The translations under genes were made by a program, and so were the position numbers. Below, piece after piece: positions 31,086 to 39,815 of a DNA stretch of 64,000 nucleotides; the first letter of the stretch is position 1, and each line of letters opens with the position of its first letter. The DNA is from Bacillota bacterium (lineage in GTDB: Bacteria > Bacillota > Clostridia > Lachnospirales > Lachnospiraceae). The notes beneath the pieces are model-generated. The model saw nothing but the letters and a program-made list of their open reading frames with translations. It was not told where the DNA came from and searched no databases. The stretch spans positions 1-64,000 of the forward strand of contig JAEYSV010000064.1 of assembly GCA_023434365.1 (NCBI GenBank), in the 5' to 3' direction.

Positions 31086-32828
31086 ATGAACCAATTATTT
31101 AGACCAGAAAATATTATTTTAACGAAATATTTATTCTATACAGGCAAGGGTGGTGTTGGGAAAACTTCAACAGCTTGTGCTACAGCAGTCTCACTAGCGG
31201 ATCAGGGGAAACGGGTATTATTAGTCAGTACGGACCCTGCCTCTAATCTACAAGACGTGTTTGAGATGGAACTTGATAATAAAGGAAAAGCAATTAAATC
31301 CGTACCAGGACTTATGGTAGCGAATCTTAATCCAATTGAGGCAGCGGCAGAGTACCGCGAAAGTGTTGTAGCTCCTTATCGTGGATTACTGCCAGAAGAA
31401 GTAATTAATAATATGGAAGAGCAGCTATCTGGCTCTTGCACTGTTGAGATTGCAGCATTTAATGAATTTTCTAATTTTATCACGGATAAAGAAGCCAGAG
31501 AGGAATACGACCATATTATCTTTGATACAGCACCAACAGGGCATACGTTGCGGATGTTGCAGTTGCCATCTGCCTGGAGCGGATTCATCAGTCAAAATAC
31601 ACACGGAGCTTCTTGCCTAGGTCAGCTTTCAGGACTTGAGGAACGTAAGGATGTGTATAAGCTGGCAATGGAGACACTTAGCAATGCGGCTATGACAACG
31701 TTAGTGTTAGTAACAAGACCGGAGGAGGCACCGCTAAAAGAGGCAACTAGGGCATCAAAAGAACTTAGAGAAATAGGAATTGAGAATCAGATTCTGGTTA
31801 TTAATGGGGTATTAGAATCCTTTGATGATAAGGTTTCACAGAGCTTATATAGCAAACAGCAAAGTGCCTTAGCAACTATGCCCGCAGAGCTTAAGGAGTT
31901 AACAACATTTAAAATTCCTCTTAGAGCATATAATATCATGGGAATTGATCATATACGCGCCTTCTTAGGTTCTGAACAAGTTTCCGTTACGAGTATATCA
32001 ATGGTTACAAAGGAATCTGTCCAGTTACAAGAGGTCATCAATGAGTTGCACCAATCAGGTAAAAAAGTCATCTTTACGATGGGAAAAGGTGGAGTAGGAA
32101 AAACTACGGTTGCAGCAGCAATTGCTCTAGGTCTAGCGGAGAAGGGATGCAAGGTGCATCTGTCAACGACGGATCCGGCAGCGCATCTCAAATATGTAAT
32201 TAAGGAGCAGGAGAATCTTACACTAAGCCACATTGATGAAAAAGAAGTGTTGAGAAAATATCAAGAAAATGTAATTGAAAAAGCAAAAGCTAATCATTTG
32301 TCTAACGAGGATATTGCTTATATTGAAGAGGATTTGCGTTCTCCATGTACCCAAGAGATTGCAGTATTTCGTGAATTTGCAAGTATTGTAGAGCGTGCAG
32401 AGAATGAAATTGTTGTCATTGATACCGCGCCAACGGGCCATACGCTGTTATTACTTGATGCTACGCAAAGTTATCATAAGGAAGTGCAACGAACAATGGG
32501 AGATACTCCGGAGGCAGTGAAGAAGCTACTTCCAAGACTTCGCAATAAGCAGGAAACGGCAGTATTGATTGTGACATTAGCGGAAACAACGCCAGTATAT
32601 GAGGCAATGCGTCTAGAAGAGGATTTGAAACGTGCTGGAATTGGGAGTGAGTGGTGGATTATCAATGCCTCCTTCTTTGCTGCAGATACGAGCAATGCCA
32701 TTCTTAAGTCCAAGGCGGATAATGAGATTCAATGGATTAACAAGGTACATGAGCATGCCAATGGCAAGGTAGCCGTAATCTCCTGGAGTAGTGAGGAGAT
32801 AAAGGGCAATCAACTAAAACAATTATAA
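31086..32828 (+). CDS. arsA: Arsenite-stimulated pump ATPase ArsA (two fused halves)
   Basis: 580 residues made of two homologous nucleotide-binding halves, as in plasmid R773 ArsA. P-loops are GKGGVGKT at 20-27 and again near 335. Each half has the DTAPTGHT switch motif. Metalloid-binding cysteines are present in SGSCTVEIAAF, ASCLGQL and RSPCTQEIAVF, the equivalents of C113, C172 and C422. It couples ATP hydrolysis to arsenite efflux, here with the Acr3 carrier downstream rather than ArsB. CAGGAGG precedes ATG 31086. Confidence 0.95.
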   Translation: MNQLFRPENIILTKYLFYTGKGGVGKTSTACATAVSLADQGKRVLLVSTDPASNLQDVFEMELDNKGKAIKSVPGLMVANLNPIEAAAEYRESVVAPYRGLLPEEVINNMEEQLSGSCTVEIAAFNEFSNFITDKEAREEYDHIIFDTAPTGHTLRMLQLPSAWSGFISQNTHGASCLGQLSGLEERKDVYKLAMETLSNAAMTTLVLVTRPEEAPLKEATRASKELREIGIENQILVINGVLESFDDKVSQSLYSKQQSALATMPAELKELTTFKIPLRAYNIMGIDHIRAFLGSEQVSVTSISMVTKESVQLQEVINELHQSGKKVIFTMGKGGVGKTTVAAAIALGLAEKGCKVHLSTTDPAAHLKYVIKEQENLTLSHIDEKEVLRKYQENVIEKAKANHLSNEDIAYIEEDLRSPCTQEIAVFREFASIVERAENEIVVIDTAPTGHTLLLLDATQSYHKEVQRTMGDTPEAVKKLLPRLRNKQETAVLIVTLAETTPVYEAMRLEEDLKRAGIGSEWWIINASFFAADTSNAILKSKADNEIQWINKVHEHANGKVAVISWSSEEIKGNQLKQL

Positions 32829-32888
32829 GTACTAATAAATAGGGAGATGCATACGTAGTTGCCTAGTTATTAGTAGATTGGAGGATAT

Positions 32889-33947
32889 ATGAAAGAAAAA
32901 AGCAATCAAGGAATCGGATTTTTTGAAAAGTATTTAACGCTATGGGTGATCCTTTGTATGGTGGTAGGTGTATTAGTGGGTAGGTTTCTACCGAGTATCC
33001 CAGATTTCTTAGCTAGATTTGATTATGCCAATGTTTCAATTCCTATCGCAATACTCATCTGGTTAATGATTTATCCGATGATGATGAAAGTGGATTTTAA
33101 CAGTATTAAGCATGTTGGGAAAAATCCAAAAGGATTATTTGTTACATGGGTAGCCAACTGGCTGATAAAACCATTTACCATGTTTGGAATCGCGTATTTC
33201 TTTTTCTATGTAGTGTTTGGGGCGTTTATTCCAGAGGATCTGGCAGAGGATTATTTGGCAGGAGCAGTACTTTTAGGTGCGGCGCCTTGTACTGCTATGG
33301 TATTTGTTTGGAGTCACCTGACAAAAGGAAACCCAGCGTATACAGTAGTGCAAGTTGCAACGAATGACTTGATTATCCTAGTAGCCTTTGTACCAATCGT
33401 AATGTTTCTGTTAGGAGTATCAAACATTAATTTCCCATGGGATACCTTGCTTTTATCAGTAGTATTATTTGTGGTGATTCCTTTAGTTGGTGGTATTGTA
33501 ACCCGTACTTTACTTGTAAAGAAAAAGGGCGAAGAGTATTTTAATAATACGTTTATACCTAAGTTCAACAACACAACAATCATTGGACTATTGCTTACTT
33601 TAGTTATCATTTTCTCCTTCCAAGGGGAAGTGATTCTTGATAATCCAATACACATTGTATTAATCGCTGTACCGCTCATCATCCAAACGGTGCTTATCTT
33701 CTTGATTGCCTATCTCGCATCAAGAATGCTGAAACTGCCACATTCGGTGGCTGCTCCAGCTGGTATGATAGGCGCTTCCAACTTTTTTGAATTGTCTGTT
33801 GCGGTAGCGATTGCAGTATTTGGAACAAAATCTCCAGTTGCATTAGCGACCATTGTAGGTGTTTTGGTAGAAGTTCCTGTCATGTTATTGCTCGTAAGAT
33901 TTGCGAATAACACGAGAAAATGGTTTCCAAGTGAAATAAGTGAATAG
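32889..33947 (+). CDS. acr3: Arsenite efflux carrier Acr3
   Basis: 352 residues with ten predicted membrane segments. It has the conserved Acr3 cysteine in LGAAPCTAMVFVWSHLTKG and the glutamate in VGVLVEVPVML, both required for arsenite transport in characterised Acr3 proteins. It exports As(OH)3 or arsenite, possibly energised by ArsA. TGGAGG precedes ATG 32889. Often labelled ArsB, but it belongs to the Acr3 family. Confidence 0.95.
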   Translation: MKEKSNQGIGFFEKYLTLWVILCMVVGVLVGRFLPSIPDFLARFDYANVSIPIAILIWLMIYPMMMKVDFNSIKHVGKNPKGLFVTWVANWLIKPFTMFGIAYFFFYVVFGAFIPEDLAEDYLAGAVLLGAAPCTAMVFVWSHLTKGNPAYTVVQVATNDLIILVAFVPIVMFLLGVSNINFPWDTLLLSVVLFVVIPLVGGIVTRTLLVKKKGEEYFNNTFIPKFNNTTIIGLLLTLVIIFSFQGEVILDNPIHIVLIAVPLIIQTVLIFLIAYLASRMLKLPHSVAAPAGMIGASNFFELSVAVAIAVFGTKSPVALATIVGVLVEVPVMLLLVRFANNTRKWFPSEISE

Positions 33948-33966
33948 TGAAAAGGAGAGATAATCG

Positions 33967-34338
33967 ATGAAGAAAATGTTTATTTATGAGCCAGCTATGT
34001 GCTGTGAAACCGGTTTGTGTGGAGTGAGTGTGGACCCTGAATTATTACGAGTATCTACGGTTGTGAATACACTCAAAACTAATGGTGTTGAAGTGGTACG
34101 ATATAATTTATCCAGTGCTCCTGCAGAATTTGTAGCCAATCAGGTAGTAAATACGGCTATTAATAAAGAGGGCATGACGATATTACCAATGACAATCGTA
34201 GATGGTCAGGTTATGAAAACCGGGAGTTATCCAACCAATGAAGAGTTTACCGCTTGGCTAGAAGTAGCAGAACAATGCTTAGAGGAAGAAACGGGCGAAA
34301 ATGGTGACGGTTGCTGTTGTAGCGGAGACTGTTGTTAA
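33967..34338 (+). CDS. arsD: Arsenic metallochaperone ArsD
   Basis: 123 residues. C12, C13 and C18 (PAMCCETGLC) are the arsenite-binding cysteines of ArsD. The tail holds a further cluster (CCCSGDCC), richer than the two vicinal pairs of R773 ArsD. It hands As(III) to ArsA and raises its affinity. AAAAGGAGAG precedes ATG 33967. The neighbours arsA and acr3 fit this role exactly. Confidence 0.95.
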   Translation: MKKMFIYEPAMCCETGLCGVSVDPELLRVSTVVNTLKTNGVEVVRYNLSSAPAEFVANQVVNTAINKEGMTILPMTIVDGQVMKTGSYPTNEEFTAWLEVAEQCLEEETGENGDGCCCSGDCC

Positions 34339-34359
34339 TAAAACGAAGGAGAGAAAACA

Positions 34360-34773
34360 ATGAGTAAAATAAAAGTTGCGTTTGTATGTGTACACAATTC
34401 CTGCCGATCACAAATGGCGGAAGCCTTAGGAAAGCTTTTGGCTGCTGATGTATTCGAAAGTTATTCTGCCGGAACTGAGTTACGTCCTCAAATCAACCAG
34501 GACGCGGTAAGAATTATCAAGGATTTACACGGAGTGGATATGAATGAAACGCAAAAGAGTAAATTATTATCCGATATTCCAGAGGTTGATATTGTAATCA
34601 CAATGGGTTGCAATGTAAATTGTCCATATTTACCTTGTAAACACCGCGAAGACTGGGGCCTTGATGATCCATCCGGTAAGTCTGATGAAGAATTTATTAA
34701 GACCGCTAAGACGATTGAAGCAAAGGTATTGGATCTTAAGAATAGAATTCTTGACAGTAATCTAGGGAAATAA
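34360..34773 (+). CDS. arsC: Arsenate reductase ArsC, thioredoxin-coupled type
   Basis: 137 residues with a low-molecular-weight phosphatase fold. P-loop CVHNSCRS has the nucleophile C10 and arginine R16. The second cysteine region MGCNVNCPYLPC supplies C84 and C88 for the disulfide cascade, and DWGLDDPSGKSDEEF is typical. It reduces As(V) to As(III) with thioredoxin so that Acr3 can export it. Last gene of the operon, followed by a terminator. GAAGGAGAG precedes ATG 34360. Confidence 0.94.
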   Translation: MSKIKVAFVCVHNSCRSQMAEALGKLLAADVFESYSAGTELRPQINQDAVRIIKDLHGVDMNETQKSKLLSDIPEVDIVITMGCNVNCPYLPCKHREDWGLDDPSGKSDEEFIKTAKTIEAKVLDLKNRILDSNLGK

Positions 34774-34779
34774 TATGAT

Positions 34780-34825
34780 AAAAGTCGATGAGAATCATGA
34801 TGTGGATTCTTATCGACTTTTGTCG
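34780..34825 (+). terminator. Terminator of the arsenic operon
   Basis: AAAAGTCGATGAGAATC pairs with GATTCTTATCGACTTTT (one G-T pair) around ATGATGTG, followed by GTCGTTT. Confidence 0.85.
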
Positions 34826-34885
34826 TTTAACAATAGTTGCACATAACAGATTATATAATTACAATGATAATAATGGAGGTATTAC

Positions 34886-35386
34886 ATGAATTACATAATT
34901 GAGCCGATGAAGGCATCCGACTGGGAGCAGGTAGAGAAAATATATTATGCAGGAATCATGACAGGAATGGCTACGTTTCAGACACAGAGTCCATCCTGGG
35001 AAGAATGGGATCGTGGTCACCTAAGTAATTGCAGGTTTGTGGCCCGCTATAATCATGAAGTAATCGGATGGGTAGCGCTTAGTCCAAGCTCAAGTCGATG
35101 CTGTTATGCCGGAGTGGCGGAAGTAAGTATCTATATTAGTGAGCAGTACAAAGGAATGGGTGTCGGAACAGCGCTATTAAATCAAGCTATCATTTGCTCG
35201 GAAGAAAACGGTATCTGGACGATTAGTAGTGGAATTATTGAAGAAAATGTGCAAAGTATAGCGTTACACAAAAAGTGTGGATTTCGTGAGATTGGCAGAC
35301 GAGAGAAGATTGCAAAAATGCCAAATGGAGTGTGGCATGACGTCATTCTTATGGAGAGAAGAAGCACAGTGGTAGGTTTAGTTTAG
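34886..35386 (+). CDS. GNAT acetyltransferase of the phosphinothricin/ArsN group
   Basis: 166 residues with the PAT-type layout: MATFQTQSPSWEEW near 30-43, GWVALSPSSSR, then VSIYISEQYKGMGVGTALL (acetyl-CoA loop) and HKKCGFREIGRREK, and a C-terminal WHDVILMERR. Enzymes of this group acetylate phosphinothricin or its arsenic analogue arsinothricin, and arsN genes commonly sit with ars operons. It is directly downstream of arsC but behind a terminator and with its own AATGGAGG site. Role in arsenic resistance is inferred; methionine sulfoximine or a general amine are alternatives. Confidence 0.75.
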   Translation: MNYIIEPMKASDWEQVEKIYYAGIMTGMATFQTQSPSWEEWDRGHLSNCRFVARYNHEVIGWVALSPSSSRCCYAGVAEVSIYISEQYKGMGVGTALLNQAIICSEENGIWTISSGIIEENVQSIALHKKCGFREIGRREKIAKMPNGVWHDVILMERRSTVVGLV

Positions 35387-35411
35387 CGTTTAGCAAAAGG
35401 GGAGAGGGAGA

Positions 35412-36005
35412 ATGAATAATAAAAAATTAATTACAGTAGGAATTCTTATACTACTAGTAACAATTTTTGTTACTAGTAAGTATCAAAAGTATCGTGATGA
35501 GCAGGAATATGAAAGAAAGATAACCTCAGCATATTTATACACAATGAGCCGTAGCTTACATGAAATGGCTGACACTTTGCAAAATGTGAGTGATGGTGAA
35601 AATAATGTTTATTATTATGAACAGTTTTTGATAAAGTTAAATACGACCATAGAGATTTGCGGCATTTATACTGGATTGGATGATGCATATCACAACTATA
35701 TTGATGATATCTATCTAACTCTTGATGATTTGGAATTTGTTCTAAACAATGGGTATGCCTCTAATACACTTTACTACCATGAAGGGAAATCTTTTCATAT
35801 CTCGTTTCAAAGTTTATTATTTGATGATCAAATTACTGATAATGAAAAAGAATTTCTATATATAATACAGAATGATTTTATGACTATTGCAAAGAAGTTA
35901 TGGGAGTTCACTAATCCATCGGAAGAGGAGATAATAACAATATTTGAACCTTTAGCAAAGTATAGATATTTATATGAGGAGTGGACAATTAACGTAAAAA
36001 ACTAG
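35412..36005 (+). CDS. Membrane-anchored protein of unknown function
   Basis: 197 residues with a short N-terminal membrane anchor (about 5-22) and a charged, helical extracytoplasmic domain rich in Asp/Glu and Tyr. No family recognised. GGGGAGAGGGAG precedes ATG 35412. The gene that follows 65 bases later also encodes an anchored outer-face protein. Confidence 0.65.
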   Translation: MNNKKLITVGILILLVTIFVTSKYQKYRDEQEYERKITSAYLYTMSRSLHEMADTLQNVSDGENNVYYYEQFLIKLNTTIEICGIYTGLDDAYHNYIDDIYLTLDDLEFVLNNGYASNTLYYHEGKSFHISFQSLLFDDQITDNEKEFLYIIQNDFMTIAKKLWEFTNPSEEEIITIFEPLAKYRYLYEEWTINVKN

Positions 36006-36070
36006 CGAGTATAATTAGTATACGAACGTTTTAACTTACCCAAATTATAGAGATCAGGAGGGATAAAGAT

Positions 36071-37996
36071 ATGGGGGAAGAGAAATCACCTAAGAATACC
36101 AATAAATTATGGGTATTAGTCCTAAGTCTTATAATTACAGTTATCTTAAGTTTATTATTGCTTGCTGTCCTTTTTCTATGGAAACCATGGGAGCGTAATG
36201 GGCAGGATATCAAGGTTAGTACAACCGAATACAATAACCCGATTGTGTATGTTTCAGGCGATGATGCATTATATCTATGTGATGGAGATGGGAGTAACCA
36301 GGCATGTTTATCTGACAAGCCCTATCGCAATGATGGTCGTGTGAATTTTTTTCAATATGCAAGATGTTGTATTAGCGAGGACAAGAGATTTGTCGTTTAT
36401 CCAATTGATTATTCCTACTCTAATTATCTAAAACGAGAGGTCTATCAGTTAGGTGTTTATGACCGATTAGAGGAGGACTTCTATCGTATCGCGAGCATGA
36501 CAACTGATTATAGAATTACGGATGAGAACTACATCCTGATACAGAGCTTAGTGGATAATCGTATTGAGTGGGTGGATTTGCATAGGATTGATACCTATAA
36601 GCACATTGAGGATGATTATGAATTTGAAGGAGTATCCGTATTACCAGAATCAATTGACTATTTACCAAAGAACAAGGTGAACTATTCGTTTAATTCGCAC
36701 CAAAGTTTTTTTATTACAGACGAGCAGTCCTTGGTGATTGCCGGGTACCCAGTTAAAGATTCGACTGATGATGACTGTGGTGGTCATTTTGGCGGAGAAG
36801 TATTTGAGGAAAATAGACAGATAGTTATCACTAAAGTTGATTTAAGTAGCAAGAGTGTCAGTCTGGTTTATGAAGATATTGCGACATTGTATGCTGACAA
36901 TCATAAAAAAGAAATTTATTTCATGAAGGATTATGAACTTTATCATCTCAATTCTCAACTTGAAGTAGTGGATAAGAAGCAGGGAATCGTCTATTTTTAT
37001 TGGGATGAGACCTTCAATTATCTGATGTATCTCAGACAGCCAAAACCTGAAGAAAGTACAATTAAAGGAGCTGAGCTACTTGAAAAACTAGGAAGTGAGG
37101 AGGATAAACTATTAGAAAGTTTTGATGTATTAACCTATAGGACTTGTGATCTAGTCATCGAATATCAAAATGAGGAGACGATGTATCCTTCCCTTGGTAT
37201 CTATACGAATAAATTAAGTGATTTGCTAATGTACTTGCCAAGGAACGTGCCAAATAGGGGAATGTACTTAAGCACGAAAAAGGATATCATAGAGAAAATG
37301 AGTAAAGAAGAATATGAGGAACGTGGATTTGGCAGTTCCGGTAGGTTAGCATTGGATAATCAGTATCTCCTTGGAACGAGGTTATATAAAAATAACGATA
37401 TCATGCCATACGATATTGTGGATTATGAGGAAGAGACCAGTCAAGTGACAATTATTCAATCTATACTGAATCTGAAACCAGGAAGTGCAATATATCAAGC
37501 GATACAAAGTGATGGGATGGAGGAGAAAGAAAAAGTAGTTTACACAACTGATATGAATACAGGCAAGATCATAGATTATTGGGTGAATTCACTAGATGAC
37601 GTAAGGTATTATGGAAAAATGGGAAAGAACTATCTGATGTACAATGCTAATCGAGGAAATTACGAGGACCTATTTAATGTTAATTTGTATTATGGAATAG
37701 AGCAAGTAGGGGAGAGAGTATTACACAGAAGTATCCATGTAATAGATAACAAAGAATGTATCTATCTCGCAGGATATCAAGCATCAGTAGATTCGTTGGA
37801 TTTGTATACATGCGATGCTGATGGTAAAGCAACTCTAATCGATGACAATGTTTTTGATCTATATGTAACAGGTAATGAAGTGGTTTATTATTGTAAGGGA
37901 TCAGGAACCTCGGATAGTAAATTATACAGTTATATAAATGGTAGTTCGCGCTGTTTAGAATTGAATGCAAAAGCGTTCATACCATTAGATGAGTAA
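36071..37996 (+). CDS. Large membrane-anchored protein, probable beta-propeller
   Basis: 641 residues. One N-terminal membrane segment (about 13-37) precedes a long extracytoplasmic region built of repeated short beta units such as NPIVYVSGDDALYLCDGDGS, KKEIYFMKDYELYHLNS and CIYLAGYQASVDSLDLYTCD, like DUF5050-type clostridial propellers. GGAGGG precedes ATG 36071. No catalytic motif seen; probably a sensor or binding protein on the cell surface. Confidence 0.65.
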   Translation: MGEEKSPKNTNKLWVLVLSLIITVILSLLLLAVLFLWKPWERNGQDIKVSTTEYNNPIVYVSGDDALYLCDGDGSNQACLSDKPYRNDGRVNFFQYARCCISEDKRFVVYPIDYSYSNYLKREVYQLGVYDRLEEDFYRIASMTTDYRITDENYILIQSLVDNRIEWVDLHRIDTYKHIEDDYEFEGVSVLPESIDYLPKNKVNYSFNSHQSFFITDEQSLVIAGYPVKDSTDDDCGGHFGGEVFEENRQIVITKVDLSSKSVSLVYEDIATLYADNHKKEIYFMKDYELYHLNSQLEVVDKKQGIVYFYWDETFNYLMYLRQPKPEESTIKGAELLEKLGSEEDKLLESFDVLTYRTCDLVIEYQNEETMYPSLGIYTNKLSDLLMYLPRNVPNRGMYLSTKKDIIEKMSKEEYEERGFGSSGRLALDNQYLLGTRLYKNNDIMPYDIVDYEEETSQVTIIQSILNLKPGSAIYQAIQSDGMEEKEKVVYTTDMNTGKIIDYWVNSLDDVRYYGKMGKNYLMYNANRGNYEDLFNVNLYYGIEQVGERVLHRSIHVIDNKECIYLAGYQASVDSLDLYTCDADGKATLIDDNVFDLYVTGNEVVYYCKGSGTSDSKLYSYINGSSRCLELNAKAFIPLDE

Positions 37997-38026
37997 CAGG
38001 TAAAATTGGATTAGTAGCTTGATTTA

Positions 38027-38362
38027 TTATAGCTGATCTGTAATATATGCCTTATAGGCATATCCCCAATCAGCGATAGAGTCATATAAAGGTTTTAATG
38101 TATTGCCCAGTTCACTTAAGGAATACTCCACACGAGGTGGCACTTCTGGATAAACAGTTCTATTTACCAGTCCAGCTGCTTCTAAGGCACGAAGGTTATC
38201 GGTAAGAACCTTCTGGCTGATACCGGGTATTCCTTTTTGCAACTCGTTAAACCTTGAAGTTTTTGCGAGTAGATTACGAATAATTAATAGCTTCCACTTG
38301 TTTCCAATTAAATGAACCACGGTAGCAACTGGGCATTCTGGTAATTCTTCTTTTTTCAACAT
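38027..38362 (-). CDS. HxlR-family transcriptional regulator
   Basis: 111-residue winged-helix protein with the family pattern CPVATVVHLIGNKWKLLIIR, ELQKGIPGISQKVLTDNLRALE and a beta-wing (PPRVEYSLSELG). The single N-terminal cysteine C10 sits where YodB-type members sense quinones and electrophiles. It is divergent from the Cys-rich peptide operon, with two palindromes between them, so it most likely controls that operon and itself. AAGGGGAAG precedes the start. Confidence 0.88.
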   Translation of the reverse strand: MLKKEELPECPVATVVHLIGNKWKLLIIRNLLAKTSRFNELQKGIPGISQKVLTDNLRALEAAGLVNRTVYPEVPPRVEYSLSELGNTLKPLYDSIADWGYAYKAYITDQL

Positions 38363-38470
38363 TCTATCTTCCCCTTATTTATAGTTGGTTTCCAATACGA
38401 TGCTAGTATAAAAATGATTGTAATAATAAAATTATAGTGTGTTTTTGGTGACAGGTCAATAGAATCTAAT

Positions 38471-38513
38471 AGTTACTTTTAGGTAACTACCTAATAAAAA
38501 AGTGCGTACTTTT
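38471..38513. promoter_or_regulatory. Twin palindromes in the HxlR/peptide-operon divergent region
   Basis: AGTTAC-TTTTAG-GTAACT (38471-38488) and AAAAGT-GCGT-ACTTTT (38498-38513) are perfect inverted repeats with 6-bp arms. HxlR/YodB proteins bind sites of this sort with TAC/GTA half-sites. They are placed between the divergent genes, 67-109 bases before the precursor start. Confidence 0.6.
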
Positions 38514-38579
38514 ATTCGTTATCCTGGATTGTTATGATAAGACTGTGTAAAGAATAAAAAATCAAGGAGGTACATAGTT

Positions 38580-38759
38580 ATGGCACTTAATAATTTGGCA
38601 GATTGGAACAAGGAAAATATGTCTTGTAATAGCGCATGTGGAGCAGCGGAGACACCGGAAGAAAAACCAAGCGCATGTGGAAGTGCATGTGGAGTAGCAG
38701 AGGATCCAGAAGAAAAGCCAAGTGCTTGCGGTAGTGCGTGTGGTGCAGAGGGCAAATAG
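38580..38759 (+). CDS. Cys-rich ACGX-type RiPP precursor peptide
   Basis: A 59-residue peptide from ATG 38580 with AAGGAGG at 38564-38570. After a leader of about 15 residues (MALNNLADWNKENMS) come three CxxxC units, C16/C20, C33/C37 and C50/C54, at an exact 17-residue period. The core repeats SACGSACG, and the units are joined by VAEDPEEKP-like linkers. The underlying DNA is a 51-base direct repeat. A radical SAM/SPASM enzyme begins 23 bases later. This matches the ACGX-repeat peptides described beside radical SAM maturases. The product is unknown; thioether bonds between Cys and backbone carbons are the natural guess. Confidence 0.85.
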   Translation: MALNNLADWNKENMSCNSACGAAETPEEKPSACGSACGVAEDPEEKPSACGSACGAEGK

Positions 38760-38782
38760 TAGTAGGAAAGGAATTAATTACG

Positions 38783-39811
38783 TTGAAACCATATTTTGCT
38801 TTTCAATGGCATATTACAGACTATTGCGATCAAAGATGCAAACATTGCTACATATTTTCAGAAGGAAAATGTACCGAGTTGCTTTCAATGTCTCTTGAGA
38901 ACATGAAAAAAATAATCGCCAATATTGAAGATATGTGTAAACAGTTAGGGCGGACACCATATTTGTATATAACGGGAGGAGATCCGATATTACACCCAAA
39001 CTTTTGGGAGTTAATGCAGATAATTAAGAAAAAGGGATATAAATTCACTTTGATGGGAAATCCTTTTCATCTGAATGATGAGGTGTGCCGCAAATTAAAA
39101 GAGTATGGCTGTGAGAAGTACCAGATGTCCATTGATGGTATGCGTGAGACTCACGATTATTTTCGCAAACCAGGCTCTTTTGATTGCACCATCGATAAAA
39201 TATCCTGTTTACGTAATGCTGGTATTAAATGTGCTATTATGTCTACAGTATCGGGAACTAATATAATGGAAATACCGGAGGTAGTAGATCTAGTCGTAGC
39301 AAATGATGTCGATATTTTCTCATTTGGAAGATACTGTCCAACTAGTGAAGACAAGGATACTGGAATTACTCCGTTAGAATACCGGGACTTTTTAGATACT
39401 ATTTGGCTAAAGTATGAGAAGTACAAGGCAGAAGGTGTACCTACCTATTTTAACCTAAAAGACCATTTGTGGACATTATATCTTTACGAAAAAGGGCTTT
39501 TTTCAATTCCAAAAGAAGCAAAAGCTGATATGATATACGACGGTTGTCATTGCGCGGGATGTCATATGACGATACTTCCAAATGGTGATGTCTATGCATG
39601 TAGGCGTTTTGAAAGTAAAGTAGGGAATGCATTGGCGGAAAGTTTACAAGAGATTTTTATCGAAAAAGAAGAAGTCTATCGAGACTTTGATAAGTTTGAT
39701 AAATGTAGCAAATGTGAGCTTAGAGGCTTTTGTCGAGGGTGTCCCGCTGTGGCTTATGGAACTACCGGTGATTTTTACGGAGCGGACCCACAATGTTGGA
39801 AGGAGGTTTAG
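38783..39811 (+). CDS. Radical SAM/SPASM peptide maturase, ACGX system
   Basis: 343 residues from TTG 38783 (reads KPYFAFQWHITDYC), with AGGAAAGGAA about ten bases before; longer in-frame readings run back into the precursor gene. The radical SAM cluster motif CDQRCKHC (C15, C19, C22) binds the 4Fe-4S that cleaves S-adenosylmethionine. The GGDP motif is at YITGGDPIL. A C-terminal SPASM region with many cysteines (DGCHCAGC, YACRR, CSKCELRGFCRGCP, DPQCW) holds extra Fe-S clusters as in sactipeptide and other RiPP maturases. Inferred substrate is the Cys-rich peptide just upstream. Confidence 0.88.
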   Translation: MKPYFAFQWHITDYCDQRCKHCYIFSEGKCTELLSMSLENMKKIIANIEDMCKQLGRTPYLYITGGDPILHPNFWELMQIIKKKGYKFTLMGNPFHLNDEVCRKLKEYGCEKYQMSIDGMRETHDYFRKPGSFDCTIDKISCLRNAGIKCAIMSTVSGTNIMEIPEVVDLVVANDVDIFSFGRYCPTSEDKDTGITPLEYRDFLDTIWLKYEKYKAEGVPTYFNLKDHLWTLYLYEKGLFSIPKEAKADMIYDGCHCAGCHMTILPNGDVYACRRFESKVGNALAESLQEIFIEKEEVYRDFDKFDKCSKCELRGFCRGCPAVAYGTTGDFYGADPQCWKEV

Positions 39812-39815
39812 TCAA

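Noticed and set aside
31086..32828. arsA as two separate genes or a frameshifted duplicate
   Set aside because: Two similar halves in one frame is the normal architecture of ArsA.
33314..33682. 122-codon minus-strand frame inside acr3
   Set aside because: Antisense of a membrane protein gene; no ribosome site or family.
38519..38755. Minus-strand frame opposite the Cys-rich peptide gene
   Set aside because: It is the antisense of the 51-bp repeat (PHALPHALGF repeats) with no ribosome site; the + strand peptide has AAGGAGG and a linked maturase.
39627..39815. 63-codon N-terminal extension of the nitroreductase
   Set aside because: The extension overlaps the maturase gene in another frame; AGGAGG at 39801 and family alignment place the start at 39816.
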